64,000 nt of DNA from Asterias rubens (GCF_902459465.1 NC_047073.1:8061036-8125035); one strand, 5' to 3'. Positions 24,393 through 37,438 are shown, counted from the first letter of the stretch. The notes: a model not told the origin generated them from the sequence alone. Made by a program: numbers and translations.

Positions 24393-24788
24393 TTAAAGGA
24401 ACACGTTGCCTTGGATCGGACGAGTTGGTCTGTAAAAAGCATTTGTAACCGTTTTTTTGTTAAAATAAAATGCATATGTTGGAACGATGTTTGAAAAGTT
24501 GAATACAATGATCCACACAAATTTGCCTCGAAATTGCGTGGTTTTCCTTTTACTGTGCGAACTTACACGGTCGGCCATTTATGGGAGTCAAAAATTTGAC
24601 TCCCATAAATGACCGATTGTGTTAGTCGACGAGGTAAAAGGAAAACCCTGCAATTTCGAGGCATGTTTGTGTGGATCATTGTATTCTACTTTTACAATAT
24701 CTTTCTACCCATGTACATTTTATAATAAACGGTTACAAACGCGTTTCAAAGACCAACTCGACCGATCCAAGGCAACGTGTTCCTTTAA
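24393..24788. mobile_element. MITE family B (complete, TTAA target)
   Basis: A near-complete palindrome of about 395 bp. TTAAAGGAACACGTTGCCTT at the left mirrors AAGGCAACGTGTTCCTTTAA at the right, with TTAA at both ends. The centre is a tight hairpin, GGGAGTCAAAAATTTGACTCCC. The element lies between DHRS12-like copies 1 and 2. Other copies: 12680, 52448 and 61912. Confidence 0.8.
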
Positions 24789-25354
24789 GAGGCTGCAAAT
24801 GGATATATTAGAGAAATTACAGTTGTATTTTGCCAGTAATAAATTAATGACAGGCAGTATAAACTTGCTTTGATTCTCCCTCAATGTTATGCGCTCTTTT
24901 GTTTGGCTTATACTGATTTCTGAGTGCGGTGTTTTGTTGGCTTATATGATTTTTTTGATATAAATTTGGCAAATTGGCCTTACTAATAGAATGATCGCTA
25001 ACTTGTGATTTGCTTCTGCCATCTTTGAGTTAAATTTAAATGACCACAGGTTGGTTCTGATGGAGACTAAAATGACTTCATTGGATAAACGTGAAGTGAC
25101 GTAAGCTTTCCGTGCTTTGATTGGTGTATGAGGTGATTTAGACAAATAAGTCATTGGATCCACACTCCAATCTTCCTTACAGAAATAACACGTAATCCCA
25201 TCAACCAGTACTTCATACATGTACCAGCAAAGACATGTTTACATTACTTGTTAATAAATAATGGAGATCCGAGCTATTGAAATTGCAAACATTCAACCAC
25301 CGCACACACTTCGTTGGTGGATCTTGGAACATTGACTTGCCCGCACTGGATGCC

Positions 25355-28300
25355 ATGATGGATCAAGAACAACTCAGACGACTTAAGTAAGTCAAGTCAG
25401 CCATGTGTATAATAAGCAAAAGCTAGTTTCGTGCTTAAGAACATTTTGTGCTTAAGCAGCTTTATGGAATTTGCCCCTGACCTATTGTTTGAGAGATTTA
25501 GATATATTGTATTGTATTGTATTGAATTTTATTATATAAAAGAACAGGGGAAACGAACCCCCATACCCTGATGAAGGGTTACAACAATAACCAAATTTAA
25601 TCCAACAAAGTTATAAGGAGAGTTTAGCGTGAACAAAAATGTTAAGTTGTGTTTGGGTTTCCTTTAACTTAAAGGCAGAAAATATTCACTTCGCAACACA
25701 ACTCATATTGGTTTTATCATGATAACTCGTAAGAAAAAAAATGTGTCCTCCTCAGATGAGATACTAAAATCTGTGTAACTTTGACCAATTAATTGTAGTA
25801 TCATACAATTTCTTTATGAATACAGTAAACTTTGGGCAAAAACGAATTAAATGAATCTGTGTAACTTTGACCAAATTGTAGTTTCATAAATTTCTTTATG
25901 AATACAGTCAACTTTGGGCAAAAACGAATTAAATGAATCTGTGTCACTTTGACCAAATTGTAGTTTCATACAATTTCTTTATGAATACAGTAAACTTTGG
26001 GCAAAAACGAATTAAATGAATTTCCGTTTCAGCATTATCCAAGCAGTGAATATATGATCCCTTAATACTACACCTGTATGTCTCCCAACCTCAACTTGTA
26101 GTTTATGTGCTGAGCGTCTAAACTTTGCCATGACTGACGATATCGAGGATTGTACAAATAACTTGGGTATGGTTTTATCTCGAAATTTCCTTTCAAACGG
26201 CCTACGCTTATTTCTTTGGGTAGAAGAGCCCGGGAATCATCATGTAATATTTCAAAACCAGTTACAAACAAAAACATTACATAACTCTTGTCTAGATGTA
26301 TCACAAAGTACATGTTGACAAAGAATTCCTGGCAAACTCAAAGGTGCATTTCATTTGACCAAACCAAAGGTATTCGGGATTTTGAGGAACAAAGACGGTT
26401 TCCCCGCAATTTCTAAGCTAATGTCCTCCTGAAATGCATTATAAAGAATGGAGTCTGAATGAATGTAGGTTGACTGGTTAACTAAAGCCAGTATTTAAAG
26501 ACATGGACACATTTGGTAATTGTCAAAGACCAGTCTTCTCACTTGGTGTATCTCAACATATGCACAAAATAACAAACCTGTGGAAATTTGAACTCAATTG
26601 GTCGTCGAAATAGCGAGATAATAATAGAAGAAAAACACCCTTGTCACACGAAGGTGTGTGCTTTCAGATGCTGGATTTTGAGACGTCAAAATTTGGTGGA
26701 CACATTCTCTGTTGCGGCACAAAATCTCCGCTGAGCACGGCGGACAGAACCTAATAATAAGAAACCGTTTATTCTAGGAGACGCTCTCTCGGGGGACGCT
26801 GTACCCTAGGCAAGCCATGCAGGTTAATTGGTCCGGGGACAGATTCACCGGGGGGACAGAATCTCCAACCACACCAGCGCTCTTCTGTAAGTTTTAGACT
26901 ACACGACATTTGTATTTCTAAGGAAAGTCAGTAAAAACGAAAGGGTCTGAAGTAGAGAACTCAGAAAAGATACCCCAAATGTATAGCTTTTTAATCCCAG
27001 AAATTCTCCTCGTCAAGAACGCATTACCATCTCATCTATTTTATTAGCTTTATTTCTTTCCCAAAATAGGGGTGGATTCCTGGCTGCTTCAAAGAACTTT
27101 GACGAAAATGACTTAAATGTTGATTTGTCTGGCAAATCATTTATGTTGACCGGAGCAAACACAGGCATCGGGAAAAGCGTAACTATGGAACTTGCTAAAC
27201 GAGGTATAAGCCCTGGGAAGATTGACAACGTCCATGTAAAGGGAGGATTTTGTTGTGGTAGCTTTCAGAATTGTCATATAATAACAATAATAATTAGAGA
27301 TATATTTTGCGCGATTTCAACAAAAAGCTATCAGTCGTGCATAAATTCATCATCACTTTTAATTTGCCGAGATGTAGAGCAATGCGCCATTCCAACAGCT
27401 TTATTCCACATATTGTATCTCTTTCGAACCCCTTGCCGAGATGTAGAGCAATGCGCCATTCCAACATCTTTATTCCACATATTGTATCTCTTTCGAACCC
27501 CTTGCCTTGCGCATGCTGCCCTCCCCCATCCCACAATTAATCTAGACTGTTTTAAGGAGAATATCAATTCATACCTCATAAGCTCCTCTGCGTTTTTCTT
27601 CTTGCAGCCTAGGCCCTTACCAAAAGTGGCTTTATCCTTGTTTGGGGCGAACTTGCATTAAAAAAAAGAGTTTTTTAAGTGTCATACCAAAACACCTTTT
27701 TATGACTTAACTTTATTCAGGTGGCACTGTCCATATGATTTGCCAGCATGCTGATGAGGAAACAAGGAAAGAGGTTGTTGAGAAAACTGGGAACGAGGTG
27801 AGTGATCAAGGTCGTTGAGTACATAAATTTCTCCGCAATGAAGTATTTTCTCAAATCAATCTTTAGGAGCGGTAAAGATGGACATTTCACATTCATTTTC
27901 ATTTTATACACATTAAACGACTTAAATTTTGCTTAGCTATTCCACATAGGGAAAGTAAGAGTGAATACAAAGATGGGGCACCAGCATAAAACAACACATT
28001 TCCCGTCTAAAATAGCATTTTATGGCAATTTGCAAAGTTGTGCCGCCTGATTGAGCATGACATTCATCAATGTGGCCAGCGGCGTAACTAGACTTTTTTT
28101 TTAGGGGGGGGGGGGCAAAGAAGTACTAGTGCAAGATTATTATTAAATATGTTAACTGATAGTTGATACACACCAATGCCGTTCTAAAACAGTCTACATA
28201 GTCGGCATGTAACAAAAGATTGCGAAAACAACCAAATCTTAGAGATCTTGTCATTTGTATAAGATAAAACTTTTCGACTGTATACAAGGATTAAATTACC

Positions 28301-31300
28301 AACAGTGATTACCAAGTATCAATTTAGAGTTGTACACGGCATTCTCAAATAGGCTCTGTGGGTACGAATGAAATTATTGTTTGTATACTTTATTTCAGTG
28401 TTTTGTATTTCATTTTTTTATGTGCAAAAACAATCTGAATGTATTATCTGAATGCCTCGACCAAAAAGTTTCATTCATGTTTTGTGTATTTCAGCGGTAG
28501 AAAAAGCAATGGATATTTGACATTTTAACAAAGAATGGCGGCCATCTTGAAATAAAAAATAAAAAATAAAAAGCCCCTCCTCCTTCCCTTTTTTGAGAAA
28601 CCCGGACGCTAAACATGTTTCTTTTTTTACTCGGCCTTATTGTGACAAGTGTAAGCCTTTAAAAAAAAATCAAAATCAAAATACAGGATTGAAATTGTGG
28701 GTGTATAATAATCACATTTTAGTTATAAACGATTTATATATTAGGGCCTATAAGAATATACTTTTCTGTGATTCCGCAGCCCCCCCTGCCCCCCCCCCCC
28801 CCCCCTCTGGTTACGCCACTGAATGTGGCTATATTATTATTACCAAACATATAACACTGGACAGGTTTTTTGTAACACCAAGAAACATGCCAGCACAAAT
28901 ATTGGACACACCAGCTTAGCTTTTTATGTGCTGCAAAATAGGCTATAAAATAGGTTTTCCATGAGTATGATAGAGCGGGACTAAAATGTATAATGATATT
29001 CAGATGTGTTTGAGCATTTGAGCATGTTTTGCTGCTAGATATATACATCATGAATATTCAGCAGCTTATGGATACAAAAATATAAATAAATGTGGAATTT
29101 AGTGAGCGTAATATTTTTAATTCAAAGAGTCCTAGTATCGGTTATTACACAATTACAAAGGAGCAAATACAAGCAGAAGAATAAATAAGTAAACAAAACA
29201 AAATCAAAAAGAGTTACCAATAGGAAAACCAACAACTTGTTATAGGCCCTATAGAATAAACATATTTTTTATAACAATATTTAGAAAATACTTTATCGTA
29301 TTTTGCTTTATAACGACATTTCAAATTAATTAAACGTGAATTAAACACGTATGTAGTTGATCGCGAAGCCCTTACGGGATGGGTTCCGGGGCCGCTTAAG
29401 GGCCCCGGGAATTTTTGATTCCGCTAGATGCTCTGTGGTGTAATCTTACGCCAACTATAGGCATAATAATTGACGACCTTTTGTCATTCAGGTTCTTTTT
29501 ATAGTCTGTATACCTTTAAATACCATTAAATGGGTCATATCCGGGGGTTTTCTTCCTCAGGAATCGCAACATTTCAATACCCTGTGTATTCTGACCTTTA
29601 CTTCATGTTCCCACTGCTACACTAATTGCAAAATTCCAAAATCATCATTAATGAAGAAAGTGTGTTTATTTCCGTTAGTATTTTATACATTCTTATTTCC
29701 TGTCTCAGAACATACATCTACACGTATTGGAGCTATCCAAGCCCAGAGATGTCCATGACTTTGCAACAAAGTTCGCGGAGGGCTGGAAAGAGCTTCATGC
29801 TTTGGTATGAAAATGATCTTATCACATTGCGCCTGTCCTTTAAATATTATGCTTACCAGGACAGGACCATCGGCCACTATACCATGTCACACGCACAATG
29901 TTGCTGGTATCCTGCTCATTTCTGCAAAGCCGGAAATTTTTGAGCAGTATTTTCTGCTTTGAGTAGCTTTATGAAATGTGTCCCTGCTTTGATTATGACG
30001 ACACAGCCCCTTTATAAAGGAATTCAGTGTTTTTGTATAGTGCCTTTTTGAAAACAGGTAATGTTTAATTATCGTGTTGTTATTATTAGGTGAACAATGC
30101 TGCAGATATAGTATATACAAGAGAGATTACGGACTTCGGTTTTGAAAAAAACTTTGCAATAAATACCATGGGGCCGTACCTCCTTACGAAGACTCTGCTA
30201 CCGACCATCAACAAGACGCCTGGATCACGAGTGGTGAGTTACGCCTATTTGTGATGTAGCCTATCCGTTATACTCGACGTAAAATATTACACCTGAACAC
30301 GTTTGACGTAACACTTCGAGGCTCGAACAAACAAATCAAATAATCAATCAATTACGTTTCAAATAATGGCTTTTGTCCATAAGTTTATATGTTTTCTTTA
30401 AACAAACACCATGTCATTTTAATAAGGGAATGACAAGTTGTAAAAACAAAAAGCTAAATTGAAAAATCGGATTTGATAGTAAACGTAAAACTAAAAGTGT
30501 TCACACTTTTGACAGATCATGGTTTCTACACGCAGAGCCTACGAAGAAAAAGCGAATCTCTCTGATCTTAACAACGAAAACATGGAATCGTACGATGGAT
30601 ACGATTGCCAGTTACGGAGCAAGGTAAATAAGATTTATTTATTTATTTATTTAGATATACATTTATTTATTTGTACAGAGACAAGAGTTTATGCTTTTTG
30701 ACATCTACAAATAATAATTTGTAAGAATACTTTTTTTTTAGTTGTCCCAAAGTACACAAAAAAAGTAATTTTTTCTAAAAGGTTCCATATACAACTGACT
30801 GAATTTGTTTGCCAAATATAACAAACTGTTTAGGTTTATATGCTTTTATACATGTAAAACGATAACAAACAAAATAGAATACTTTACAGCTAATAATATT
30901 TTCAATTGAATACAGATGTCCCAAAGTACAGAGACCTTATTTCATTTCGAATTGATTTTCTAAAAAGTTCCATGGACAACAACTGACTGAACTTTCTTGC
31001 AAAATATAATAAACTCCTCAGGTCTCTTTTTTAAAAAGCTACGATACAACGACGTCTATCGTTCTAAGTTTCATTTATAAAGTGTGAAAGCTATTACAAG
31101 AATAATGTATACGTTAATAATGCAACCATATCTATAGACCCCTTGCATTGGCCTCCATATTTGATAAAACGTGCACACGTGCAGCCTTCATTGGCTGAGA
31201 GTCGTGCGCAGCGCGTACACGGACGAGTACACTTTTCCAAAATGGCGGACAATGACGTCATGTTTAATCATTCCATACATGCAGCGTCACCAATTCATTA

Positions 31301-34300
31301 TGAATGAAATGTGGGCCAAGGAGTATCCGAACGTGCACTTCTCGGCAATGCGTCCCGGGATAGTGGACACGCCATTGTTGAGCAAATATCTACCGCAGTT
31401 CGCGATCCAGACCGCACGTGGAAAGGACACGCTGCGCACACCGGAACAGGGTGCGGATACCATTGTGTGGCTGTGTGTCACAGAGAAGGTCCTCGCTCAA
31501 CAACCAAGTGCGAATTTTTACTTAGGTGCGTATTATGTATACAGGTATTGTTTTTGTCAAGATTTTTATTATTTTTATTATTATTATTATTATTCTTTGT
31601 TTCTGCCCAAATCCCATAGGGTTTGTACACGTTTTTATTTTAAGCCTAATATCCTAGAGCGTAAATATGAAAGAGTTAGATCCTATATTAAATTGGAGCT
31701 TAGAACATAAACTTTAACCTTAAAGTAAAACATGTAAAAATTCTTCATTATTTAGCCACTTACAGCGAGGTAAATATTTAATTAGGCAATCTTGTTAACA
31801 CCATATCTCCCAAAATAAACGTCCGATTTTCAAATTGTTTTCAGATTTTGATTCTCTGGGTATTGTAGTTGTGCCAAATGAAGAAATTTTTTATGTCACG
31901 TCATCTTGAAATTATTTGTCATAAATTAATACACTCATTATATAAGGAATAAAATCACCCAATCGTGTTGATGGATCGATTGGGGCCGCGGTTTACCGCG
32001 GGTGCTATTATCCAGGTGATCTGAGTTCGAAACCTTCCGGGAATTTCGACGAAATCAATAATATAAGTCATATATTTTACTTTTTTTTACAAAAAGAAAT
32101 TTATGTACCTACATTTAAACAATCAGTACAACATGTTCTTATTTTTCAAATTTTTGGCTCATGAGATGCTTCTTTCCTGGGAAAATAAAACGATTCTGAT
32201 TTTGTCCTCGCGCAGCATGATCTTTAATGGGTGTATGCACTGTAGAGGAAGTTCTACGTACATATACATGGTTCTTCGATTTACGTACAACCACTTTTTT
32301 ACTAATAAATAGTGCTATTTTTGCATTTTTTTCGCTCTATGTATGTTGTCAATCAACACAAAGTGCCAGCCTTTTCTTTCTAAACCTTATCACTGAAGAC
32401 AAACCTATGTGAAACATACAAACTTGTTTCTTTACTTATTTGGCTTCGATCAAAGGCATCATGTACGAGGAAAAGTGGACCGTGCATGGACGAATACACC
32501 TGCCTGAGATTTGGAAGTTTACACGGCATACACATTTTATAAAAGACCATCGAAATGGTAGGCCTACTATCAATGCATGTAAAGACTGTAAGTGTCTTGT
32601 GGTGAATCATAAAGATGTAGTGTTATTAAAGTGTATACTTGTAATTTTAACGCCTGGGATTTGGAACGATTTACGGGTGAAGTAACCTTGTTCGCACCGG
32701 GGACCAGTTGCCTAAACTAATTCCAGTATTTCGCTTTACTTTCGGAAATTAGACCATGACAAACAAAAACTCTTTCACAGGAATACAAAATCAGAGATTT
32801 TATTATGCTGGTCGACGTTTCTCTGGTGGTTGAGTGGCTCAATGTTAAAGAGCTGCTTATAATAATAAGGCAAAATATTTTGGTTTATAAACTGCAGAAA
32901 TTGAGCAGAATACCTGGATTCACAACTTGCAGTTTGTACATGAGGAATGGTATTTGCTGTGTTTAGCTGCTTTTTGTGTTTAGTTTGGTTTGGTCCTGGG
33001 CCAATGGCTTTAAAAGGAAAGAATCGCAGCGCTTACAAAATCGGGAAATTGTGCTTACGCTAAGCGTATTTAACATCTGGGCACACAAGGAATGTGTTCT
33101 TGATGAGCGTGACAATTCGCAACAAAAAATCTGCTGCGATTACTATTGTGCTCAACTGCTGCGTAACATTCACTGCAAAAACAGTGACTTAAAAATTTGG
33201 TTCGCTTTCGCAGGATAACCGTGCTTTTCTTGTGCAAAAGTAGGCCAGGGCGACTAGTGTGGTTTAGTGTTTAAGTCGCGACTACAAATTAGTATTAGAG
33301 TCGCGACTACAGTTTTTCCCCACTCCGTTAAAATTGTGCCTACACGTTGACTACAAAAAAGTCCCGATTACCTGTTTGGTGAAACAGTTGTCCTGCTAAC
33401 TACTAATCGCAACATGTGTCCCTTGCGGCACATTGCGGCACAAATCTTGAGAATCCGTAATTTATCTCAACAAGTGTCGTAGTTGGGTTTGAGGTGCGAC
33501 TAGTCGAGAGTAAATTTCACTAGTCACCTAGGCCTATCATGATGGGAACTTGCATAATGAAAAATCCTGTGTGAATGGGCCCAATGTCATGCTCTGCTCT
33601 GGAAGCAAAGAATCAGTGCTTAGCAGAAGCAGTGATTTCTGCGCTTACGTCAAGCAAAATAGACTGCTTAGCAGGGATTTCTTTCGTTTGTGCTTCCAAG
33701 CTCGCACATTATATTCTGCGCTTGCACAGTAAGCGGAATATGGTGAACGTAAGCGCAGAGTTTGGTGGCCGTTAAAAGTTCGGTGAAATCCTTTCGTTCT
33801 AGATCAAACATCAAACCACCTACAAAATACAAGGATTTTATCCTTAATTAATTGGTTTGTCACATGACAATGGACTCTGAAAGTACTGCATTGAACTCAA
33901 GAAACCAACAAATCAAACAATCCTGAGTCAAATATTAGGTTTTCTTTACATTTATTCATCTTGTTAATCAAACTTTTGAGATAACATTTCAACTGAACAA
34001 TTAACTAGGAAAAGGAGATGGTGATATAGAAAGACCACTCATCTTACATACCGCCCTCTATTGACGAGTAATTTGTTTTTTGTTTCAGCCTATTCTTCTA
34101 AACCTTAACCAGTTAAATCATTTATCAAGCTTTGAACCTAAGCTTAATTCCTTATGAAATTTTGTTTTTAAATTATTAATTCATCAACCACGTGACCCTC
34201 ATTTGCATATTAAATTGGGAAATCTTTGAAACACCAGATCTCAAGAAGTGAAGGGCTGATTTTTAACTTGTTTGTAGTTAAGGACTCCTTAGGGATAGGA

Positions 34301-35396
34301 GAAAAATTTGGAAAACCGTGACCTTAATTTGACCTCTACTTCCGGGTTAACCGGAAGTGGGACCATATCTCCAGAACTACTCAACCGATTTTCAATTTTT
34401 TTTTCAGTTACAAACTCCTAAGACATTAATATTGACTGTAAAAACCCGTGACCTCATGTTGACCTCTACTTCCAGGTGAACCGGAAGTGGGACCATATTT
34501 CAAGAACTACACAACCGATGTCAATCTTTTTTTCAGTTATAGACTCCTTAGGCATAATAGTGACTTTGAAAAACCGTGACGGGAAGTGGGACCATATCTC
34601 AAGAACTACTAAACATTTTTAAAAACATTTTTCAGAGTAGAAATCCCTGGTCATCGATGAAGCACATAATCAAAGCAAAACAACACGGAACAGCTTTGTG
34701 TTTGTTCACAAACACCTAATGTCTAGTTTTCGTTGTTTTTTGCATTTTGGTTCGTCTTTGGTTTACTGTATTAATGTTGTATTGGCCCATTTAAGTTTAA
34801 GCTGTTAATAGGTGTATTTCTTATGTTAACTTTTTTGTTATTTTGTACATTTTGTGCTGTTACACATATTTTTGTACATTAATGAACCCGTCCCATAAGT
34901 CAGTATGTGATATAGCCTGAACATCTGGCCTCCTTCGAGGCTCGTTAATTACGACAGATATCAGCCTTATGCCGACGCTTACGTTGGTTGACTCAGCAGG
35001 ATTCAAAGTTTGGACGTAATGCTAAGGGTGGTTGATTGGTGCTCAAACAGTACAGATACAAGTGCATCAATGTTAACAAAAAAGGGACCGAAAAACAAGG
35101 TGTGCATACAAACGGACGGTGGCACTAAACCTGTGCAGAACTTTCAATCCCTGTATTTCAATCCCCGTCCAAAGTCTCCTTCGACCTCGCATTCATCACA
35201 CAAATATAACCCGTACCTCCACATGCCAAATTTACCAGCTTTAATAACAGACACCCTATTTTCCTTCCCCCTCATAAATTCAGATCGTTCGGTTGTACCA
35301 ATAAATCAACTTGTACTGGACACATCATTGGAAGAGAAACAGGAACTCGTGCGCTCTCTTGAAAAAATGGCTAATGAGGTTAGAAAAGATGCGTAG
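25355..35396 (+). CDS. DHRS12-like: DHRS12-like SDR, copy 2 (8 exons, catalytic Tyr lost)
   Basis: Exons: 25355-25386, 27070-27203, 27721-27797, 29709-29804, 30090-30233, 30516-30623, 31285-31525, 35284-35396 (945 nt, 314 aa). Phases match copy 1. Start MMDQEQLRRLK; the second ATG (25358) is equally possible. The cofactor loop TGANTGIG (38-45) is canonical and NNAAD is kept. In exon 6 the active site has changed: VSTRRAY replaces VSTGGVY, and the YxxxK motif reads DCQLRSK, so Gln193 stands where Tyr is required, while Ser165 and Lys197 remain. Exon 7 has one extra residue (KVLAQQP). The frame is fully open with intact splice sites (exon 2 donor is GTATAA), so this looks like a translated pseudo-enzyme rather than a plain pseudogene. 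A candidate AATAAA lies at 35457. Confidence 0.83.
25500..25640. mobile_element. Reversed retroelement 3' tail (ATTGT repeats)
   Basis: ATTGT pentamers (25506-25525) are followed by TTTTATTATATAAAAGAAC and an A-rich stretch with GGGGAAACGAACCCCCATAC. This resembles the reversed end of a non-LTR element. In intron 1 of copy 2. Confidence 0.35.
25769..26021 (+). repeat. Three-unit tandem repeat of about 85 bp (intron 1, copy 2)
   Basis: Each unit starts ATCTGTGTAACTTTGACCAA (third unit TCAC for TAAC) and ends GGGCAAAAACGAATTAAATG. Non-coding. Confidence 0.8.
26497..26700. mobile_element. MITE family A, truncated (intron 1, copy 2)
   Basis: Starts TTTAAAGACATGGACACATT and holds the internal CAGTCTTCTCACTTGGTGTA and GAAAAACACCCTTGTCACAC words. 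The right half is missing; sequence after 26700 is unrelated. Confidence 0.65.
27363..27500 (+). repeat. Two-unit tandem repeat of about 68 bp (intron 2, copy 2)
   Basis: TTGCCGAGATGTAGAGCAAT through TCTCTTTCGAACCCC occurs twice with only one or two differences (ACAGCT versus ACATCT). The open frames across it arise from the repeat. Confidence 0.8.
28080..28820. repeat. Element flanked by G-run and C-run with GGTTACGCC-like ends
   Basis: GGCGTAACTAGACTTTTTTT then a G-run at 28078-28112 is mirrored at about 28775-28818 by a C-run followed by CTCTGGTTACGCCACTG. The arms GTGGCC-GGCGTAAC and GGTTACGCCAC suggest a roughly 740-bp inverted-repeat element in intron 3 of copy 2. Confidence 0.5.
31139..31284 (+). 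promoter_or_regulatory. Paralog-conserved intronic block with TGACGTCA (copy 2)
   Basis: Counterpart of 22598-22743. The CRE-like octamer is at 31253-31260, and CGTGCACACGTGCAGC and TTGGCTGAGAGTCGTGCGCA are kept. Function is inferred only. Confidence 0.4.
31700..35280. other. Intron 7 of DHRS12-like copy 2: repeats and no extra gene
   Basis: The 3.7-kb intron has no supported exon. A tRNA-like fragment with GAGTTCGAAACCTTCCGGG lies near 32025 but makes no full cloverleaf. A diverged family C-like segment lies at about 33575-33780 (GGGCCCAATGTCATGCTCTG). Unique A/T-rich sequence makes up the rest. Confidence 0.45.
34300..34640 (+). repeat. Three-unit tandem repeat of about 122 bp
   Basis: GTGGGACCATATCTC or a close variant recurs at about 34360, 34480 and 34585, each preceded by CCGGAAG or GGGAAG. 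In units 1 and 2 GACCTCTACTTCC and ACCGGAAGTGGGACC form a small hairpin; unit 3 is shortened by deletion. Non-coding, in intron 7 of copy 2. Confidence 0.7.
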
Positions 35397-36071
35397 GTCA
35401 AAGGTCGTTGCAGAACATGAGCAGCTCAAAATAATTGTTGTTGGTGTAGTCTTAGCAATAAATTGTTCCTATTGATCTTTCTGCAGCCTTTGGTACTATA
35501 TTGTTTATGACGTCCCTTATAACCCTTAAAGATGTTATGTCAGATTTTTGGCCCCAAACATTAAAAAATTGATTTTTTGAGTGAATGGTATTTCACAGAG
35601 TATCACCCGCTCTAACGAAAAAAAGTTTAACTTTTACTTTTAGTGGTCAGGAACCATGACAACAATTTAAAACGTTTCTTGTAAAACACATACGAATTGG
35701 TCACGTGATATATTGTCGGGATCCCGACAAAAAAATAATTTTGAGGACTTTATTTCACTGCTACTAATATTTGGCGGACTTTTTCGAGCAACGGCTCAAA
35801 TGAAAGCTTGTAACTTTCTCGACCCCCATCAAAATACCATATTGAATTTTAAATCAAAATTTTGGGGTCAAATCGGCCAAAAATCTGACATGGCATCTTT
35901 AAATTCATCAGAAGTATTAGTCTTGAAATCAAGTCGGTGTAGTTACAGGGACGGTACACACATCCTCGATCCCAGTATGTGTGTGAGTCAGTGAGAGCTT
36001 GAGACACCGTCCCAGCAGAGGTGATCGGGCTACACGGGTCATTAAAAAAATTAATCAGAATAAAATTCTTG

Positions 36072-36457
36072 TTAAAGGCAGTGGACACTATTGGTAATTA
36101 CTAAAAAAAAAATTCAGCATAAAATCTCATTTGGTAACGAGTAACGGGGAGAGGTTGATAGTATAAAACATTGAGAGAATTGGCTCCCTCTGAAGTGACA
36201 TAGTTTTTGAGAAAGAAGTAATTTTCCACGAATTTGATTTCGAGACCTCAAGTTTAGAATTTGAGGTCTCGAAATCAAGCATCTGGAAGCACACAACTTC
36301 GTGTGACAAGGGTGTTTTTTCTTTCATAGTTATCTCGCAACTCCGACGACCAATTGAGCTCAAATTTTCACAGGTTTGTTATTTTATGCATATGTTGAGA
36401 TACACCAACTGTGGAGGCTAGTCTTTGACAATTACCAATAGTGTCCACTGTCTTTAA
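36072..36457. mobile_element. MITE family A (complete)
   Basis: TTAA at 36072-36075 and 36454-36457, with termini AAAGGCAGTGGACACTATTG and CAATAGTGTCCACTGTC. The ORFs within it are frames of the repeat and recur at 15388, 43058 and 46179. Confidence 0.8.
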
Positions 36458-36544
36458 GAATACAGTTGCAACATCGTACAGTTAGGGGCCTACATCGAAT
36501 GGTGTGTAGGCATATAAACAAATTTATGTTCAAATGCTGCTGTT

Positions 36545-36765
36545 ATTACACACAGTAAACCACACCGTCGAGGACTCCGTTCTTCTTCCGATAAAAATCA
36601 GCTCAACACTCATGAATCCAGATTAACTTATGGCAAACACGCCTTCTCACACTCTGCTGCTGAACTTTGGAACACTCTCCCAATTAATTTTCGTAAATCT
36701 TCTTGTGTTGTTACTTTTAAGAAAACAACTTAAAACTTATCTCTTTCCTGTATTAGTTGATTAAT
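36545..36765 (+). pseudogene. LINE ORF2 C-terminal fragment with a frameshift
   Basis: The frame reads RRGLRSSSDKNQLN, then LTYGKHAFSHSAAELWNTLP, then NFRKSSCVVTFKK. A shift by one base is needed to continue as QLKTYLFPV. This is the typical tail of jockey/CR1-type ORF2 proteins (LWN-LP-FR followed by FKKQLKTYLF). It is 5' truncated. Confidence 0.55.
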
Positions 36766-37179
36766 GTTTGTTTCTAGCTAGTTTTAATTTAGCTTTTTCT
36801 TTGGTATGCGCTTTGATCATGTTTTGGAAAAGCGCAAAAATACCTTTTATTATTAATGGTAATCTGATTATATTTCTTTATTCTTTTCTCGCGTGGTTTT
36901 CCTTTTTGAGGTTATGTAAAGATTAGGGTTGCTCTGATTTGTGTACGGTTTGGGTTATTTTAATATAGATCCAGGTCGCTCTGACCCAGAAATGGTCAGG
37001 CTCCACGGGTCATCGCAACAAATTGTTAGAATAAAACTGGATACTTTGAATGTTTTTTGTAACAAATTATCTATTTACTATCATGACCTTCAATCCCAAC
37101 AAACCTACTAGTTTTTTGTTTGTTTTTGTTTTTGTTTTTAGATCCGTTTATTTTCCTTTCATCTTGTTTATATTGGTTT

Positions 37180-37211
37180 TTATTTGTTTATTTATTTACT
37201 TATTTATTTAG

Positions 37212-37274
<63 letters not shown>

Positions 37275-37379
37275 TTTGTTTGTTTGTTTGTTTGTTTGTT
37301 TGTTTGTTTGTTTGTTTGTTTGTTTGTTTGTTTGTTTGTTTGTTTGTTTGTTTGTTTGTTTGTTTGTTTGTTTGTTTGT

Positions 37380-37438
<59 letters not shown>

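Noticed and set aside
27125-27661. 178-aa ORF starting MSGKSFMLTGANTGIG
   Set aside because: This is part of exon 2 of copy 2 read through its donor into a tandem repeat.
31171-31710. 179-aa ORF as a single-exon gene
   Set aside because: It is exon 7 of DHRS12-like copy 2 with open intron sequence on both sides; the paralogs show the true boundaries 31285 and 31525.
31960-32050. tRNA gene suggested by GAGTTCGAAACC and paired GCGGTTTACCGC
   Set aside because: No acceptor stem or anticodon arm could be paired; at best a SINE fragment.
35010-35396. Continuous 128-aa ORF as an independent gene
   Set aside because: Only its end from 35284 is coding, as exon 8 of DHRS12-like copy 2; the upstream part is intron that happens to be open before a good acceptor.
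36127-36363. Recurring ORFs with RPQVLNLRSRNQI-type sequence
   Set aside because: The same peptide appears in every family A MITE (15447, 36114, 43058, 46179) and comes from its internal inverted repeat, not a gene.
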